A DNA stretch of 64,000 nt from Modestobacter sp. VKM Ac-2977 (GTDB lineage: Bacteria; Actinomycetota; Actinomycetes; Mycobacteriales; Geodermatophilaceae): contig NZ_JAPVBQ010000003.1 in assembly GCF_026968045.1 (NCBI RefSeq), positions 1 through 64,000 on the forward strand, given 5' to 3'. Position numbers and translations under genes: made by a program. The notes under the pieces are model-generated. The model ran no database searches and was not told the DNA's origin. It saw nothing but the letters and a program-made list of their open reading frames with translations. This document shows, one piece after another, positions 8,457 to 17,210 of this stretch. How positions within the stretch are numbered: the first letter of the stretch is position 1; each line of letters opens with the position of its first letter.

Positions 8457-9148
8457 GCCGCGCGTCCGCGACCTGCGGCCTTGACCTCGGCGGCGTAGCG
8501 GTCGACGTACTCGGCTCCGGACAGCCGCTGCAGCTCGGCCATGACCTGGTCGGTGACGTCGCGCAGCGCCGCCCCGTCGTCGGCCGGCCCCGGGTGGTCG
8601 GAGAAGTCCAGCGGTTCACCGATCCGGACGACCACCCGGCCGGGCCGGGGCAGCCGGGCGCCCGGGGGCATCAGGGCGCGGCTGCCGATCACGGCGATCG
8701 GCACGACCGGGGCCCCGGTGGTCAGCGCCAGCCGCGCCACCCCGGTCTTGCCGCGGTGCAGCCGACCGTCGGGTGACCGGGTGCCCTCGGGGTAGATGCC
8801 GAGCACCCCACCGCCGGCGAGCACCTCCCGGCCGCGCCGCAGCGCGGCCTCGGCGGCCGTGGCCCCGCCGCGGTCCAGCGGGACCATGCCGATGCTCTCC
8901 AGGAGCAGGCGCATCCCCCGGCCCAGCAGCCCGGGCCGGGTGAAGTACTCGCTCTTGGCCAGGTAGGTCACCCGGCGGCGGGTGAGCACCGGGGGGAAGA
9001 ACTGGTCGAGGGTCGAGGGGTGGTTGCCGGCCAGGATCACCGGCCCGGTCGCCGGGAGGTGGTCCGCCCCCTCGACCCGCGGCCGGAACAGGCCCCAGAT
9101 CAACGGCCGCGCGAGGCCGCGCACGATCGGGTAGGCGTCCACGGTCAC
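8453..9148 (-). CDS. 1-acyl-glycerol-3-phosphate acyltransferase (PlsC-like)
   Basis: The 231-residue protein transfers an acyl group to lysophosphatidate or a related acceptor in phospholipid synthesis at the inner membrane face. Motif I is NHPSTLDQF (H-x4-D) and motif III is YPEGTRS; the region GLFRPRVEGADHLPATGPVILAGNH is typical of actinobacterial PlsC homologues. The start GTG overlaps the TGA of the upstream cysteine-rich gene in a GTGA junction, so the two are translationally coupled. The protein has no obvious transmembrane anchor apart from the amphipathic N terminus. Confidence 0.86.
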   Translation of the reverse strand: MTVDAYPIVRGLARPLIWGLFRPRVEGADHLPATGPVILAGNHPSTLDQFFPPVLTRRRVTYLAKSEYFTRPGLLGRGMRLLLESIGMVPLDRGGATAAEAALRRGREVLAGGGVLGIYPEGTRSPDGRLHRGKTGVARLALTTGAPVVPIAVIGSRALMPPGARLPRPGRVVVRIGEPLDFSDHPGPADDGAALRDVTDQVMAELQRLSGAEYVDRYAAEVKAAGRGRAA

Positions 9149-9411
9149 CGCTCGTCCGGAGCCCGGCCGGCATGGTCGACCAACTGCGCGGCGCTCTCCG
9201 GCTGGCCGTGCGTCCGGGCGCAGGACGCGCAGCAGAAGAAGACGCCGTCGGCCTCGACCCCGTGCCCGACCACCTTCACCCCGCAGTGCTCGCACACCGG
9301 TGCGAGCGCGTGGATCGCGCACTCGAAGCTGTCGAAGGTGTGCACCGCTCCGGCGGCGTGCACCTCGAAGCTGAGCCGGTAGTCGTTCCCGCAGACCTCG
9401 CAGCTGGCCAT
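9145..9411 (-). CDS. Small cysteine-rich zinc-ribbon-like protein
   Basis: An 88-residue protein with cysteine clusters CEVCGNDY near the N terminus, ECAIHALAPVCEHCGVKVVGHGV in the middle and FFCCASCARTHG towards the end. Together with His residues these make two likely zinc sites of TRASH/metallothionein-like type. ATG before ASCEVCG is preferred to a start 13 codons earlier because the conserved part begins there. It is translationally coupled to the downstream acyltransferase. A metal-sensing or storage role is possible but not demonstrated; treat as unknown function. Confidence 0.7.
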   Translation of the reverse strand: MASCEVCGNDYRLSFEVHAAGAVHTFDSFECAIHALAPVCEHCGVKVVGHGVEADGVFFCCASCARTHGQPESAAQLVDHAGRAPDER

Positions 9412-9503
9412 GGCCCCACCCTCCGTCTCCGGGTGACCGGGTCCGGTCACGTGCGGTTCGACCTACCCGAGGACGCCGTGGGGTAACGGCGGGTACCGGT
9501 TCG

Positions 9504-10280
9504 TCAGCGCTCGGTGCGGGACTGCTCGGTGCAGATCTGCTCGGGGCCGGGCACGTAGCCGACCTGGAGCCCGTCGACGGCCGGACCGCTCCGCAGCCGG
9601 ACGCCGGCGACCCCGGCACACAGCAGGGCCGCCGCGGCGCACGTCTCGATCAGCTCCTCGGCGTGGGAGACCAGCACGTACAGCGCGCCGTCCCCCACGG
9701 AGTCCAGCACCAGCCCGCCGGCGGACTCCAGGCCGACGGCGGCCGCGAGCAAGGCCGCCACGCCCAGCAACATCCACCGGCGCGACGACGGCGGCAGCCG
9801 GCGGGCCGCCACGACCGTGACGGCCGCCAGGCCGGCGGCCAGCACGAGTCCGGGCAGCACCCAGGCGAAGTGCAGGCCACCCTCCCCCGCGCCCAGCGCA
9901 CGCCCCAGCGGCTCCAGCTGCTCGTGCAGCGCCAGCAGGTCGTCGACGGAGAGCAGGACCAGCGACCCGGCGGTCAGCAGCCACGGCCAGGCGGCCCGGC
10001 CGGCCCGGTGCGCCAGCACGGCCACCCCGGCGTGCAGGGCCGCACCCACGGTCAGCAGCGCGCCGTTGAACCAGGTGTGCAGGCTGCCCTCGGCGCGGAC
10101 GTCGAGCAGCTGGACCACCGGGGACGACGGGTCGCGCAGCAGGTCCCACGGGATGATCCGCAGCAGCACCAGGCTGAGCCCGGCCAGCAGGCAGCCGATC
10201 GCGGCGAGGGGCCAGAAGACCGCGAACGCTCGCCGGTCCGTTGCGGTCCGGCCACCTGACGTCCATCTGGCGTTCCGCAC
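9504..10280 (-). CDS. Multi-pass membrane protein of unknown function
   Basis: The 258-residue protein has about six hydrophobic segments (roughly 20-42, 73-92, 98-113, 138-160, 170-188, 218-230). Between the third and fourth is SVDDLLALHEQLEPLG, with acidic and His residues next to the membrane. The C terminus is hydrophilic. No transport or enzymatic motif is recognised. It stands alone between the small cysteine-rich gene and the DUF1116 gene and interrupts the ureide cluster. Confidence 0.65.
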   Translation of the reverse strand: MRNARWTSGGRTATDRRAFAVFWPLAAIGCLLAGLSLVLLRIIPWDLLRDPSSPVVQLLDVRAEGSLHTWFNGALLTVGAALHAGVAVLAHRAGRAAWPWLLTAGSLVLLSVDDLLALHEQLEPLGRALGAGEGGLHFAWVLPGLVLAAGLAAVTVVAARRLPPSSRRWMLLGVAALLAAAVGLESAGGLVLDSVGDGALYVLVSHAEELIETCAAAALLCAGVAGVRLRSGPAVDGLQVGYVPGPEQICTEQSRTER

Positions 10281-10317
10281 CCGGGCACGCTAGCCCACTG
10301 GTTGGCATCCCCAAGGA

Positions 10318-11730
10318 TCAGGCGGCGCGGGACTCCTGGGCCAGCGCGGCGAGCGCCTGCTCGAAGCAGGCCTGCGGCGGCTGCACGAGCCCGGCGCCGA
10401 CCTGGCCGGTGCCGGCGATCCGGCCGGCCATGCCGGTGTTGATCTGCGGCAGCCAGCCGGTGCGGGCGACCTGGAGGACGTCGATGCCGGTCGGGGAGCC
10501 GCGGAAGCCCATGATCGGGATCTGCATCGCCGGGTTCTCGGCCAGGGTGAGCTGGTACATCCGCTCGGTGGTCGCCAGGGCGTCGGGGACGGTGCCGCCG
10601 ACGAACCGGACGATCGCGGGCGCCGCGGCCATGGAGAACCCGCCGACGCCGTAGGCCTCCATGATCGCTGAGTCGCCGATGTCGGGGTTGGCGTCCTCGG
10701 GGCCGTAGTCGCCGAGGTAGAGCCCGACCGGGGTGTTGGCCGGGGCGGTGAACCAGCGGTCGCCGGTGCCGGCGGTCTGGATGCCGAACTCGGTGCCGTT
10801 GCGGGACAGCACGGTGACCATCGACGAGCCGGGGACGTCGCGGGCGGCGTCCATCGCCAGCTTCGCCGTCGGCATGCCGAGGTTCAGGTAGAAGTGCTCG
10901 TTGCCGCCGATGAAGCGCAGCACGTCGGCGATGTCCTGGGCCGGCGCGTCCACGCCGACGATGGACGGAGACAGCTCGCGCAGCGCCATCAGCGAGCCGG
11001 CGCGGTTGCGGTTGTGCCCCTCGTCGCCCATCTGCAGCATCTGGGCGAGGATCGCCTTCACGTCCAGCGGCTCCGGCCGGCTGCGGACGGCGCGCTGGAG
11101 CACCGGGCCGAGCACGTCGCGCATCCAGGCCAGCCGGGTGAGCACCTCGTCGTTGTAGGCGCCCATCCGCAGCACCTTGCCCAGCCCCTCGTTGAGGTTG
11201 CACCAGGCCTGCCCGCCGTTGGCCGGGTCCTCCAGGCACCACATCCACATCGACGGGCTGGTCACCCCGGCCATCGGGCCGACCGTGCGGTGGTGGTGGC
11301 AGGGGTCGAGGGCGATCTCGCCGGCGGCCAGGATGCGCTCGGCGTCGGCGACGTCGGTCGCCCAGCCCTCGAAGACGCAGGCGCCGATGAGCGCGCCGCG
11401 CATCGGGCCGGAGGCGGTCTCCCAGGTGAGCGGCGGCCCGGAGTGCAGCAGCATCCGGTCGGGCAGGTCGAGCACCTCGCGGGCCGGCCGGACGTCGACC
11501 AGCAGCGAGCCCGCGGCCAGCACCCGCTCGACGGCGACCCGGTTGGCGGCCGCCCGGCGCGGGTCGAGCGCGAGCTGGGTGAGGTCGTCGGCGCTGCCGA
11601 AGCCCGGCGGGCGCCAGTCTACGTCGGTGACGCTCGCGCCCTGCTGCCGGAGCGCGGTGGAGAAGACCTCGACGCCGGCGGCGACGATGGACGGCGGGGC
11701 GGACAGCAGTCCGCCGAGGGGCTCACTCAT
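10318..11730 (-). CDS. DUF1116 family protein (YlbE/AllG-like carbamoyltransferase subunit)
   Basis: The 470-residue protein matches the DUF1116 family in overall pattern, for example DPCHHHRTVGPMAGVTSPSMWMWCLED, MGDEGHNRNRAGS and GNEHFYLNLGMPTAKLAMDAA. In E. coli the DUF1116 protein YlbE (AllG), with FdrA (AllF) and YlbF (AllH), is assigned as oxamate carbamoyltransferase of allantoin fermentation. There it exchanges carbamoyl groups between oxalurate and phosphate. Here the gene overlaps the fdrA-like gene by 8 bases, so the pair is co-translated. No DUF2877 (YlbF-like) gene is visible in the window. The substrate is inferred to be a carbamoylated ring-opening product. Confidence 0.82.
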   Translation of the reverse strand: MSEPLGGLLSAPPSIVAAGVEVFSTALRQQGASVTDVDWRPPGFGSADDLTQLALDPRRAAANRVAVERVLAAGSLLVDVRPAREVLDLPDRMLLHSGPPLTWETASGPMRGALIGACVFEGWATDVADAERILAAGEIALDPCHHHRTVGPMAGVTSPSMWMWCLEDPANGGQAWCNLNEGLGKVLRMGAYNDEVLTRLAWMRDVLGPVLQRAVRSRPEPLDVKAILAQMLQMGDEGHNRNRAGSLMALRELSPSIVGVDAPAQDIADVLRFIGGNEHFYLNLGMPTAKLAMDAARDVPGSSMVTVLSRNGTEFGIQTAGTGDRWFTAPANTPVGLYLGDYGPEDANPDIGDSAIMEAYGVGGFSMAAAPAIVRFVGGTVPDALATTERMYQLTLAENPAMQIPIMGFRGSPTGIDVLQVARTGWLPQINTGMAGRIAGTGQVGAGLVQPPQACFEQALAALAQESRAA

Positions 11731-13192
11731 GGCCGTCTCCGATCAGGCTGAGGGCGTAGCGGGTGGCGGCCGCGTTGGAGGCGAAGACCGCAGCGCCGGC
11801 CTCGGCGAGGGCGTCGGCCTGCCGGGACCAGCCCTGCGGGTCGCCCTCGGTGCCGACCAGCGCCACCACGGTGGGCAGGCCGGCCGACCGCAGGGCCGGC
11901 ACCAGGGCGCCGGCCGGGTCGGGGTCGGCCCCGTGGCCGAGGACGACGTCGAGCAGCAGGACGGCGGGCTCCCCGCCGGCGGCGAGGCCGGCGATCGCCT
12001 CCAGCCGCAGCGTCGGGTCGATCATCGGGTGCGCGCGGCCCACGGTGAGCGCGTCGTCACCGAAGTCGATCACCACGTGGCCGCGGGCGGCCAGGTCGGT
12101 GCCGAGGTCGAGCTCGGGGCGCAGCGGGGTGTTGGAACGGATGTCGCCCAGGGCCGGGGCGGCGATCAGCATGGTCTCGTCGGCGAGGGTGCCGCCGGAG
12201 TAGAAGCCCTTGAGGACGGCGCCGTCCGGCACCGCGTCCGCGGTCCCGGGCCGGGAGGGCCACTCGGGGACGGCGACGCCCAGGTCACCGAGCAGCGCCT
12301 CGACGGCCGCGGTGAGGTCGGGCTGCTCGGGGCTGAGCGCAGCGGAGCGGACCGGGACGCCCAGTCCGCGGGCCACCTCGGCGACCCGGGCGGCGACCGA
12401 CGGAGCCGGGGGCTTGGAGACCAGCAGCACCCGCTCGGTGGCCGGGTCGGCGTCCAGCGCCGCCAGCGCATCGAGGGTGGCCAGCCCGCCGACGGCCTCG
12501 GAGAGGTCGCGACCGCCGACGCCGAGCACGTGCGAGACGCCGACCCCGGCCGCGTCGAGCAGGCAGCTGACCTGCTGGGCGCCGGTGCCCGAGGCCGCGA
12601 CCAGGCCGACCGGACCGCGGCGGACGACGTTGGCGAAACCGAGGGCGACACCGGAGACGATCGCCGTCCCGCAGTCGGGGCCCATGACCAGCACCCCGGC
12701 GTCGTGCGCGGCGCGCTTGAGCGCGACCTCGTGCTCGACCGGCACGCCGTCGCTGAAGATGAGCACCGACCGGCCGGCCGCGATGGCATCGGCGGCCTCG
12801 GCTACCGCGTACTGCCCGGGCACGCTGATGATCGCCAGCGTCGGGTCGGGGGCGCCGTCCAGGCCGGCGCCGATCGTGCGGGGCGGGATGGTCTGCGCCT
12901 CGCCCCGGTCGGCGCGGGCGGTGAGCGCGGCGTCGACGGCGGCGACCGCAGCGGCCAGCTCGGCGTCGTCCGTGGCGGTCAGCGCGATGAGCAGCTGGTC
13001 GGGCTTGGCCTCGCCGTCGGGCGCCACGCCCATGCCGGCGGCGAGCTCGAGGTTCAGCGGCGTGGCCATCGCGACGACGACGGTGTGCACGCCGGGGCGG
13101 TCACCGATCTCGCGACTGACCTGCATGAGCCGGACGGAGTCGGCGTAGACGCCGCTGCGCAGGGAGACGTGCCGGACTGGACTGTCGCTCAC
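11723..13192 (-). CDS. fdrA: FdrA family protein (acyl-CoA-synthetase-like, AllF-like subunit)
   Basis: The 489-residue protein has a CoA-ligase-like Rossmann unit (SGVYADSVRLMQVSREIG, later VMGPDCGTAI, LVAASGTGAQQVSCLL) and a C-terminal ligase part (LLLDVVLGHGADPDPAGA), as in E. coli FdrA (555 residues). GTG 13192 is chosen as start: the conserved VRHVSLRSGVYADS follows immediately, and a -10 box TAGCGT ends 8 bases upstream, consistent with a leaderless message. Codons further upstream would run through the operator at 13221-13235. It forms an operon with the DUF1116 gene and is divergent from the Mo-hydroxylase genes. Confidence 0.83.
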   Translation of the reverse strand: MSDSPVRHVSLRSGVYADSVRLMQVSREIGDRPGVHTVVVAMATPLNLELAAGMGVAPDGEAKPDQLLIALTATDDAELAAAVAAVDAALTARADRGEAQTIPPRTIGAGLDGAPDPTLAIISVPGQYAVAEAADAIAAGRSVLIFSDGVPVEHEVALKRAAHDAGVLVMGPDCGTAIVSGVALGFANVVRRGPVGLVAASGTGAQQVSCLLDAAGVGVSHVLGVGGRDLSEAVGGLATLDALAALDADPATERVLLVSKPPAPSVAARVAEVARGLGVPVRSAALSPEQPDLTAAVEALLGDLGVAVPEWPSRPGTADAVPDGAVLKGFYSGGTLADETMLIAAPALGDIRSNTPLRPELDLGTDLAARGHVVIDFGDDALTVGRAHPMIDPTLRLEAIAGLAAGGEPAVLLLDVVLGHGADPDPAGALVPALRSAGLPTVVALVGTEGDPQGWSRQADALAEAGAAVFASNAAATRYALSLIGDGHE

Positions 13193-13279
13193 CTGGCGGG
13201 ACGCTACCCGAGAAAGTCTCTCAGCGGTGAAGTACTTGGGCAGTCGATCGGGCAATAAAGATTTAGCACTGAGGTACTT
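13193..13279. promoter_or_regulatory. Divergent promoter region with two copies of the ureide operator
   Basis: On the plus strand AGCGGTGAAGTACTT (13223-13237) and AGCACTGAGGTACTT (13265-13279) are related 15-mers (12 identities) placed 42 bases apart, four helical turns. The first is the same motif, inverted, as at 4579-4593 before the carbamate kinase gene. For the fdrA side TAGCGT (13201-13206, minus) is a -10 with TTCACC 19 bases before it inside the operator, mirroring the carbamate kinase promoter. This suggests one regulator, not encoded in the window, controls all three units. Confidence 0.55.
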
Positions 13280-13355
13280 CCGTGTCCCCGGATCCGGTGA
13301 CACAGTTGCGCCTTCCCCACCCCGTAGGTCCGCACCCGGAGGTGACCCGCACCCG

Positions 13356-14231
13356 GTGAAGCCCGCTCCGTTCGGCTATGTCGATCCGACCTCGGTCGAC
13401 GAGGTGCTCGACGTCCTGACCAGCGAGGGCGAGGGCGCGAAGGTGCTCGCCGGCGGGCAGTCACTGCTGCCGCTGCTGTCGATGCGACTGGCCGCGCCCA
13501 CCACCCTCGTCGACATCAACCGGGTGCCCGGCCTGGACCAGATCTCCGCCGGCCGCGACGGGGTGCGGGTGGGGGCGCTGGTCCGGCACGCCCAGCTGCT
13601 CGCCTCGTCCGAGGCGGCCGACGTGCAGCCGCTGCTCGGCCGGGCGACGGCGAACGTCGCCCACCCGGCCATCCGCAACCGGGGGACGACGGTGGGCTCG
13701 ATCGCGCACGCCGACCCCTCGGGCGAGATGACCGCGGTGCTGGCCCTGACGGACGGTTCCGTCACGGTCGCGACGCCCGACGGGCGCGAGACGATCGGCT
13801 GGGGCGACTTCTTCCTCGGGCCGCTGGAGACCTCGGTGCACGGGCCGGCCGTCGTCCTCGACGCCTTCTTCCCGGCGCTGCCGGAGCGGTCGGGCACCGC
13901 ATTCGCCGAGATCGCCCGACGCAAGGGCGACTACGCGGTCTGCGGGGCGGGCGTCGTCGTCACGCTGGACGCCGACCGGCGAGTCAGCTCCGCCCGGGCG
14001 GCCTACCTCTCCGTCGGGCTGGTCCCCGAGGTGCACGACCTGACCGACGCCGTCGTCGGCCAGCCGGTCGACACCGCCGACTGGACGGCGGCGGGTGAGC
14101 TGGCCCGCGGCCTGGTCGATCCGGACGGCGACCTGCACGCCAGCGCGGACTACCGGCGGCTGCTGGTCGCGACCCTCACCGCCCGCACGCTGGCCGACGC
14201 CGGCGCCGAAGCAGCCAGGAGGACCGCGTGA
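13356..14231 (+). CDS. Molybdenum hydroxylase FAD-binding (medium) subunit
   Basis: The 291-residue protein is the flavoprotein of a xanthine dehydrogenase/CO dehydrogenase-type hydroxylase, passing electrons from the 2Fe-2S subunit. FAD-binding motifs are LAGGQSLLPLLSMRLA near residue 30-45 and AHPAIRNRGTTVGSIAHADPSGEM near 105-128. GTG 13356 is taken as start because GGAGGTGA lies 10 bases upstream and KPAPFGYVDPTSVDEVL is the normal family beginning. It is first of a four-gene operon with 4-base overlaps at two of the three junctions. Confidence 0.9.
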   Translation: MKPAPFGYVDPTSVDEVLDVLTSEGEGAKVLAGGQSLLPLLSMRLAAPTTLVDINRVPGLDQISAGRDGVRVGALVRHAQLLASSEAADVQPLLGRATANVAHPAIRNRGTTVGSIAHADPSGEMTAVLALTDGSVTVATPDGRETIGWGDFFLGPLETSVHGPAVVLDAFFPALPERSGTAFAEIARRKGDYAVCGAGVVVTLDADRRVSSARAAYLSVGLVPEVHDLTDAVVGQPVDTADWTAAGELARGLVDPDGDLHASADYRRLLVATLTARTLADAGAEAARRTA

Positions 14232-14749
14232 CCGAGGTTCGTACCGAGCGGTCGATCTCCGTGGTCGTCAACGGTGTTCCACGTGAAGCGACCGTGCCGG
14301 TGCGCTGGCTGCTGTCGGACGCGCTGCGGCACGAGTTCGGGCTGACGGGCACGCACGTGGGCTGCGAGCACGGCGTCTGCGGCTCGTGCACGGTGCTGGT
14401 CGACGGGCAGCCGACCCGCTCGTGCCTGGTGCTCGCGGTACAGGTCGACGGCCGCGAGGTGACCACGGTCGAGGGGCTGTCCCGGTCGGACCACCAGGGC
14501 GGGCAGGTGCTGCACCCGATCCAGGAGGCGTTCCGGGAGTGCCACGCGCTGCAGTGCGGCTTCTGCACCCCGGGCTTCCTGACCACGATCGCCGCCGGCC
14601 TGGACGCCCGCGACCCGTCGGTGGAGATCACCGAGGAGGAGGTCGACGAGCTGGTCGGCGGCAACCTGTGCCGCTGCACCGGCTACGCCAACATCAAGAA
14701 GGCCTGCCGGCACGCAGCAGCGACCATGCGCGACGAGGCCGCCCGATGA
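14228..14749 (+). CDS. Molybdenum hydroxylase 2Fe-2S (small) subunit
   Basis: The 173-residue protein carries two 2Fe-2S clusters. The plant-ferredoxin-type site is C46, C51, C54 and C66 (GTHVGCEHGVCGSC). The second site is C110, C113, C148 and C150 (QCGFCTPGF...LCRCTGY). It transfers electrons from the molybdopterin subunit to the FAD subunit. GTG start in a GTGA overlap with the FAD subunit gene. The length is typical for the family. Confidence 0.93.
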   Translation: MTEVRTERSISVVVNGVPREATVPVRWLLSDALRHEFGLTGTHVGCEHGVCGSCTVLVDGQPTRSCLVLAVQVDGREVTTVEGLSRSDHQGGQVLHPIQEAFRECHALQCGFCTPGFLTTIAAGLDARDPSVEITEEEVDELVGGNLCRCTGYANIKKACRHAAATMRDEAAR

Positions 14750-14775
14750 CCACCAAAATGGCCATTCTGGTGGTC
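14748..14775. repeat. 28-base near-perfect palindrome between 2Fe-2S and large-subunit genes
   Basis: The arms GACCACCAAAATGG and CCATTCTGGTGGTC match in all but one position pair, with ATGGCCAT at the centre. It starts on the stop codon of the small subunit and ends just before the GGGGAGGAC ribosome site of the large subunit. The AT content is higher than the surroundings. It could be a dispersed palindromic element, an RNA stem tuning subunit ratio, or a protein site. Confidence 0.6.
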
Positions 14776-14792
14776 GTGGGGAGGACGGCCCG

Positions 14793-17210
14793 GTGACGAC
14801 CAAGTTCTTCGGGGAGCCGGTGCGCCGGCGGGAGGACGCCCGGCTGATCATCGGCCAGGGTCGCTACCTCGACGACATCGGCTCCGGCGCCTATGCGGCG
14901 GCGTTCGTCCGCAGCCCGTACGCGCACGCCCGGGTGCTGGACATCGACGTCAGCGCGGCGATGGACGTCGAGGGCCTGCTGGCGATCTACACCTACGAGG
15001 ACCTCACCGGCCCGCTGGCCGAGCCGCTGCCGGTGCTCATCCCGCACCCGCAGCTCACCGCGCCGCGCACCGGCTACCCGCTGGTGAAGGACGTCGCCCA
15101 GCACGTGGGCGAGCCGATCGTGATGGTGGTGGCCACCGACCGGTACATCGCCGAGGACGCCGCCGGGCTGATCGAGATCAGCTACGAGGAGCTGCCCGTC
15201 GTGGTGGGCGTCGACGCGGCCGAGGCCGCCGAGCACACCGTGCACGACGACGTCCCGGACAACATCGCCGCCCGGCACCACCAGGAGACCGGCGACGTCG
15301 AGGCGGCGCTGGCCGCCAGCGCGCACACGTTCTCCTTCACGCAGTACTTCGAGCGCAGCGCCTCCATGCCCATGGAGGGCAAGGGCGTACACGCCCGCTG
15401 GGACGACGCCGACTCCTCGCTGCGGGTCTACTCCTCCACCCAGGCGTCGACGTCGGTGCGCGCGGCGATCGCGGCCAAGCTCGAGCTGTCGATGGAGAAG
15501 GTCGAGGTCATCGCACCCGACGTCGGCGGCGGCTTCGGCGTGAAGATCGTGCACCCGTGGCCGGAGGAGCTGCTCGTGCCGATGGCCGCGCGGCGGCTGG
15601 GCCACGAGGTGAAGTGGACCGAGGACCGGCGCGAGCACTTCATCTCCAGCGCCCACGAGCGGCAGCAGCGGCAGGAGATCACCGTCGGGTACGACGACGA
15701 CGGGCGGATCACGGCCCTCGACGTCCTCGTCTGGCACGACAACGGCGCGTACACGCCCTACGGGATCATCGTGCCGATCAACACGGCCACCCAGCTGTGC
15801 GGCCCGTACGACATCCCGGTGTACCGGGCCCGGGTCAACAGCGTCTACACGAACACCGTGATCGTCACGCCGTACCGCGGGGCCGGCCGGCCGCAGGGCA
15901 CCTTCGCGATGGAACGCACGATGGACCGGATCGCCCAGGAGCGCGGCATCGATCGCGCGCTGGTCCGGGAGCGGAACCTGATTCAGCCCGACCAGTTCCC
16001 CTACGACTGGGGCCTGACGTTCCAGGACGGCCGGCCGCTGATCTACGACTCCGGCGACTACCCGGCGATGATGGCCAAGCTCAAGGTGCTGGTCGACTGG
16101 GACGGCTTCGCCGCGCGCCGGGCCGAGGCCGAGGCGCGCGGGAAGCTGCTGGGCATCGGGATGGCGCCCTACGTCGAGGGCACCGGGCCCGGGCCGTACG
16201 AGGGCGCGCACGTGCAGGTGCTGGGCAGCGGCAAGGTGCTGGTCTCCACCGGGCTGACCTCGCAGGGCCAGGGGCACGAGACGGTGTTCGCTCAGCTGGC
16301 GGCCGCGGAGCTCGGCGTCCCGCTGGAGGACGTCGTGGTCACCACCGGCGACACCCGGCGGTTCGGGTACGCGGTCGGGACGTTCGCCTCCCGGGCCGCG
16401 GTGGTGAGCGGCAACGCCGTCGCGCTGGCGGCTCGCGGGGTCAAGGAGAAGGCGCTGCGGATCGCCGCCGAGGTGCTGGAGGCCGACCCGGCCGACCTGG
16501 AGATCGACGAGGGCCTGGTCCAGGTGAAGGGGACGCCGGGCGCCTCGATCCCGCTGCGCACGGTCGCCGTCCTGTCCAACCCGCTGCGGTACGCCTTCGA
16601 CGAGGCGGCGCGGCAGGCGACCCAGTTCTCCGGGCCGGGCGACGACTCCAAGCCGCCGGTGGCGGTCGGGGACGCACCGGGCCTGGAGCACACCGACTAC
16701 TACTCCCCGCTGCGCTCGACCTTCGCCTCCGGCGCGCACGCCGTGGTCGTGGAGATCGACCCGGCGACGTGGGAGATCGCGATCGAGCAGTACGCGGTGG
16801 TGCACGACTGCGGCACGATCATCAACCCGATGATCGTCGAGGGGCAGGTGCACGGCGGCGTCGCGCAGGGCGTGGGCGGGGCGCTGTACGAGCGGATGGC
16901 CTACGACCGCGACGGTCAGCTGACCAACGCCTCGTTCATGGACTTCCTGATGCCGTACTCCTCCGAGGTGCCCGACGTCGACATCGACCACCAGTCGACG
17001 CCGTCGCCGCTGAACGAGCTGGGCATCAAGGGCGCCGGTGAGGCCGGCGTCATCCCCGGCTCGGCGGCGATCGCCTCGGCGATCGAGGACGCGGTGGGAC
17101 GGCGGATCGCGGCGATGCCGATCTCCCCCACCGAGCTGTACGACCTGGTGCGCTCGGACGCCGAGCGCGTGACCAACTCTTCCCCCCACGACTCTGGAGC
17201 GATGGCGTGA
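14793..17210 (+). CDS. Molybdenum hydroxylase molybdopterin-binding (large) subunit, form II type
   Basis: The 805-residue catalytic subunit hydroxylates a carbon next to nitrogen in an N-heterocycle or a similar substrate. Mo-pterin motifs include DVGGGFGVK, TPYRGAGRPQGTFAMER (near residue 365) and the base-catalyst loop KGAGEAGVIPGSA (Glu near 750). The GAGR loop, lacking the AYxCSFR of genuine CO dehydrogenase form I, places it with form II hydroxylases of unknown substrate. Beside a barbiturase-family enzyme the attractive substrate is uracil or thymine (oxidised to barbiturate in Rhodococcus). Maturation genes (XdhC/CoxF, CoxD, CoxE) are not in the window. GTG start preceded by GGGGAGGAC. 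Confidence 0.9.
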   Translation: MTTKFFGEPVRRREDARLIIGQGRYLDDIGSGAYAAAFVRSPYAHARVLDIDVSAAMDVEGLLAIYTYEDLTGPLAEPLPVLIPHPQLTAPRTGYPLVKDVAQHVGEPIVMVVATDRYIAEDAAGLIEISYEELPVVVGVDAAEAAEHTVHDDVPDNIAARHHQETGDVEAALAASAHTFSFTQYFERSASMPMEGKGVHARWDDADSSLRVYSSTQASTSVRAAIAAKLELSMEKVEVIAPDVGGGFGVKIVHPWPEELLVPMAARRLGHEVKWTEDRREHFISSAHERQQRQEITVGYDDDGRITALDVLVWHDNGAYTPYGIIVPINTATQLCGPYDIPVYRARVNSVYTNTVIVTPYRGAGRPQGTFAMERTMDRIAQERGIDRALVRERNLIQPDQFPYDWGLTFQDGRPLIYDSGDYPAMMAKLKVLVDWDGFAARRAEAEARGKLLGIGMAPYVEGTGPGPYEGAHVQVLGSGKVLVSTGLTSQGQGHETVFAQLAAAELGVPLEDVVVTTGDTRRFGYAVGTFASRAAVVSGNAVALAARGVKEKALRIAAEVLEADPADLEIDEGLVQVKGTPGASIPLRTVAVLSNPLRYAFDEAARQATQFSGPGDDSKPPVAVGDAPGLEHTDYYSPLRSTFASGAHAVVVEIDPATWEIAIEQYAVVHDCGTIINPMIVEGQVHGGVAQGVGGALYERMAYDRDGQLTNASFMDFLMPYSSEVPDVDIDHQSTPSPLNELGIKGAGEAGVIPGSAAIASAIEDAVGRRIAAMPISPTELYDLVRSDAERVTNSSPHDSGAMA

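Noticed and set aside
14694-17189. An 831-codon minus-strand frame opposite the large hydroxylase subunit
   Set aside because: Low-complexity His/Arg/Val sequence; the plus strand carries the intact Mo-hydroxylase motifs.
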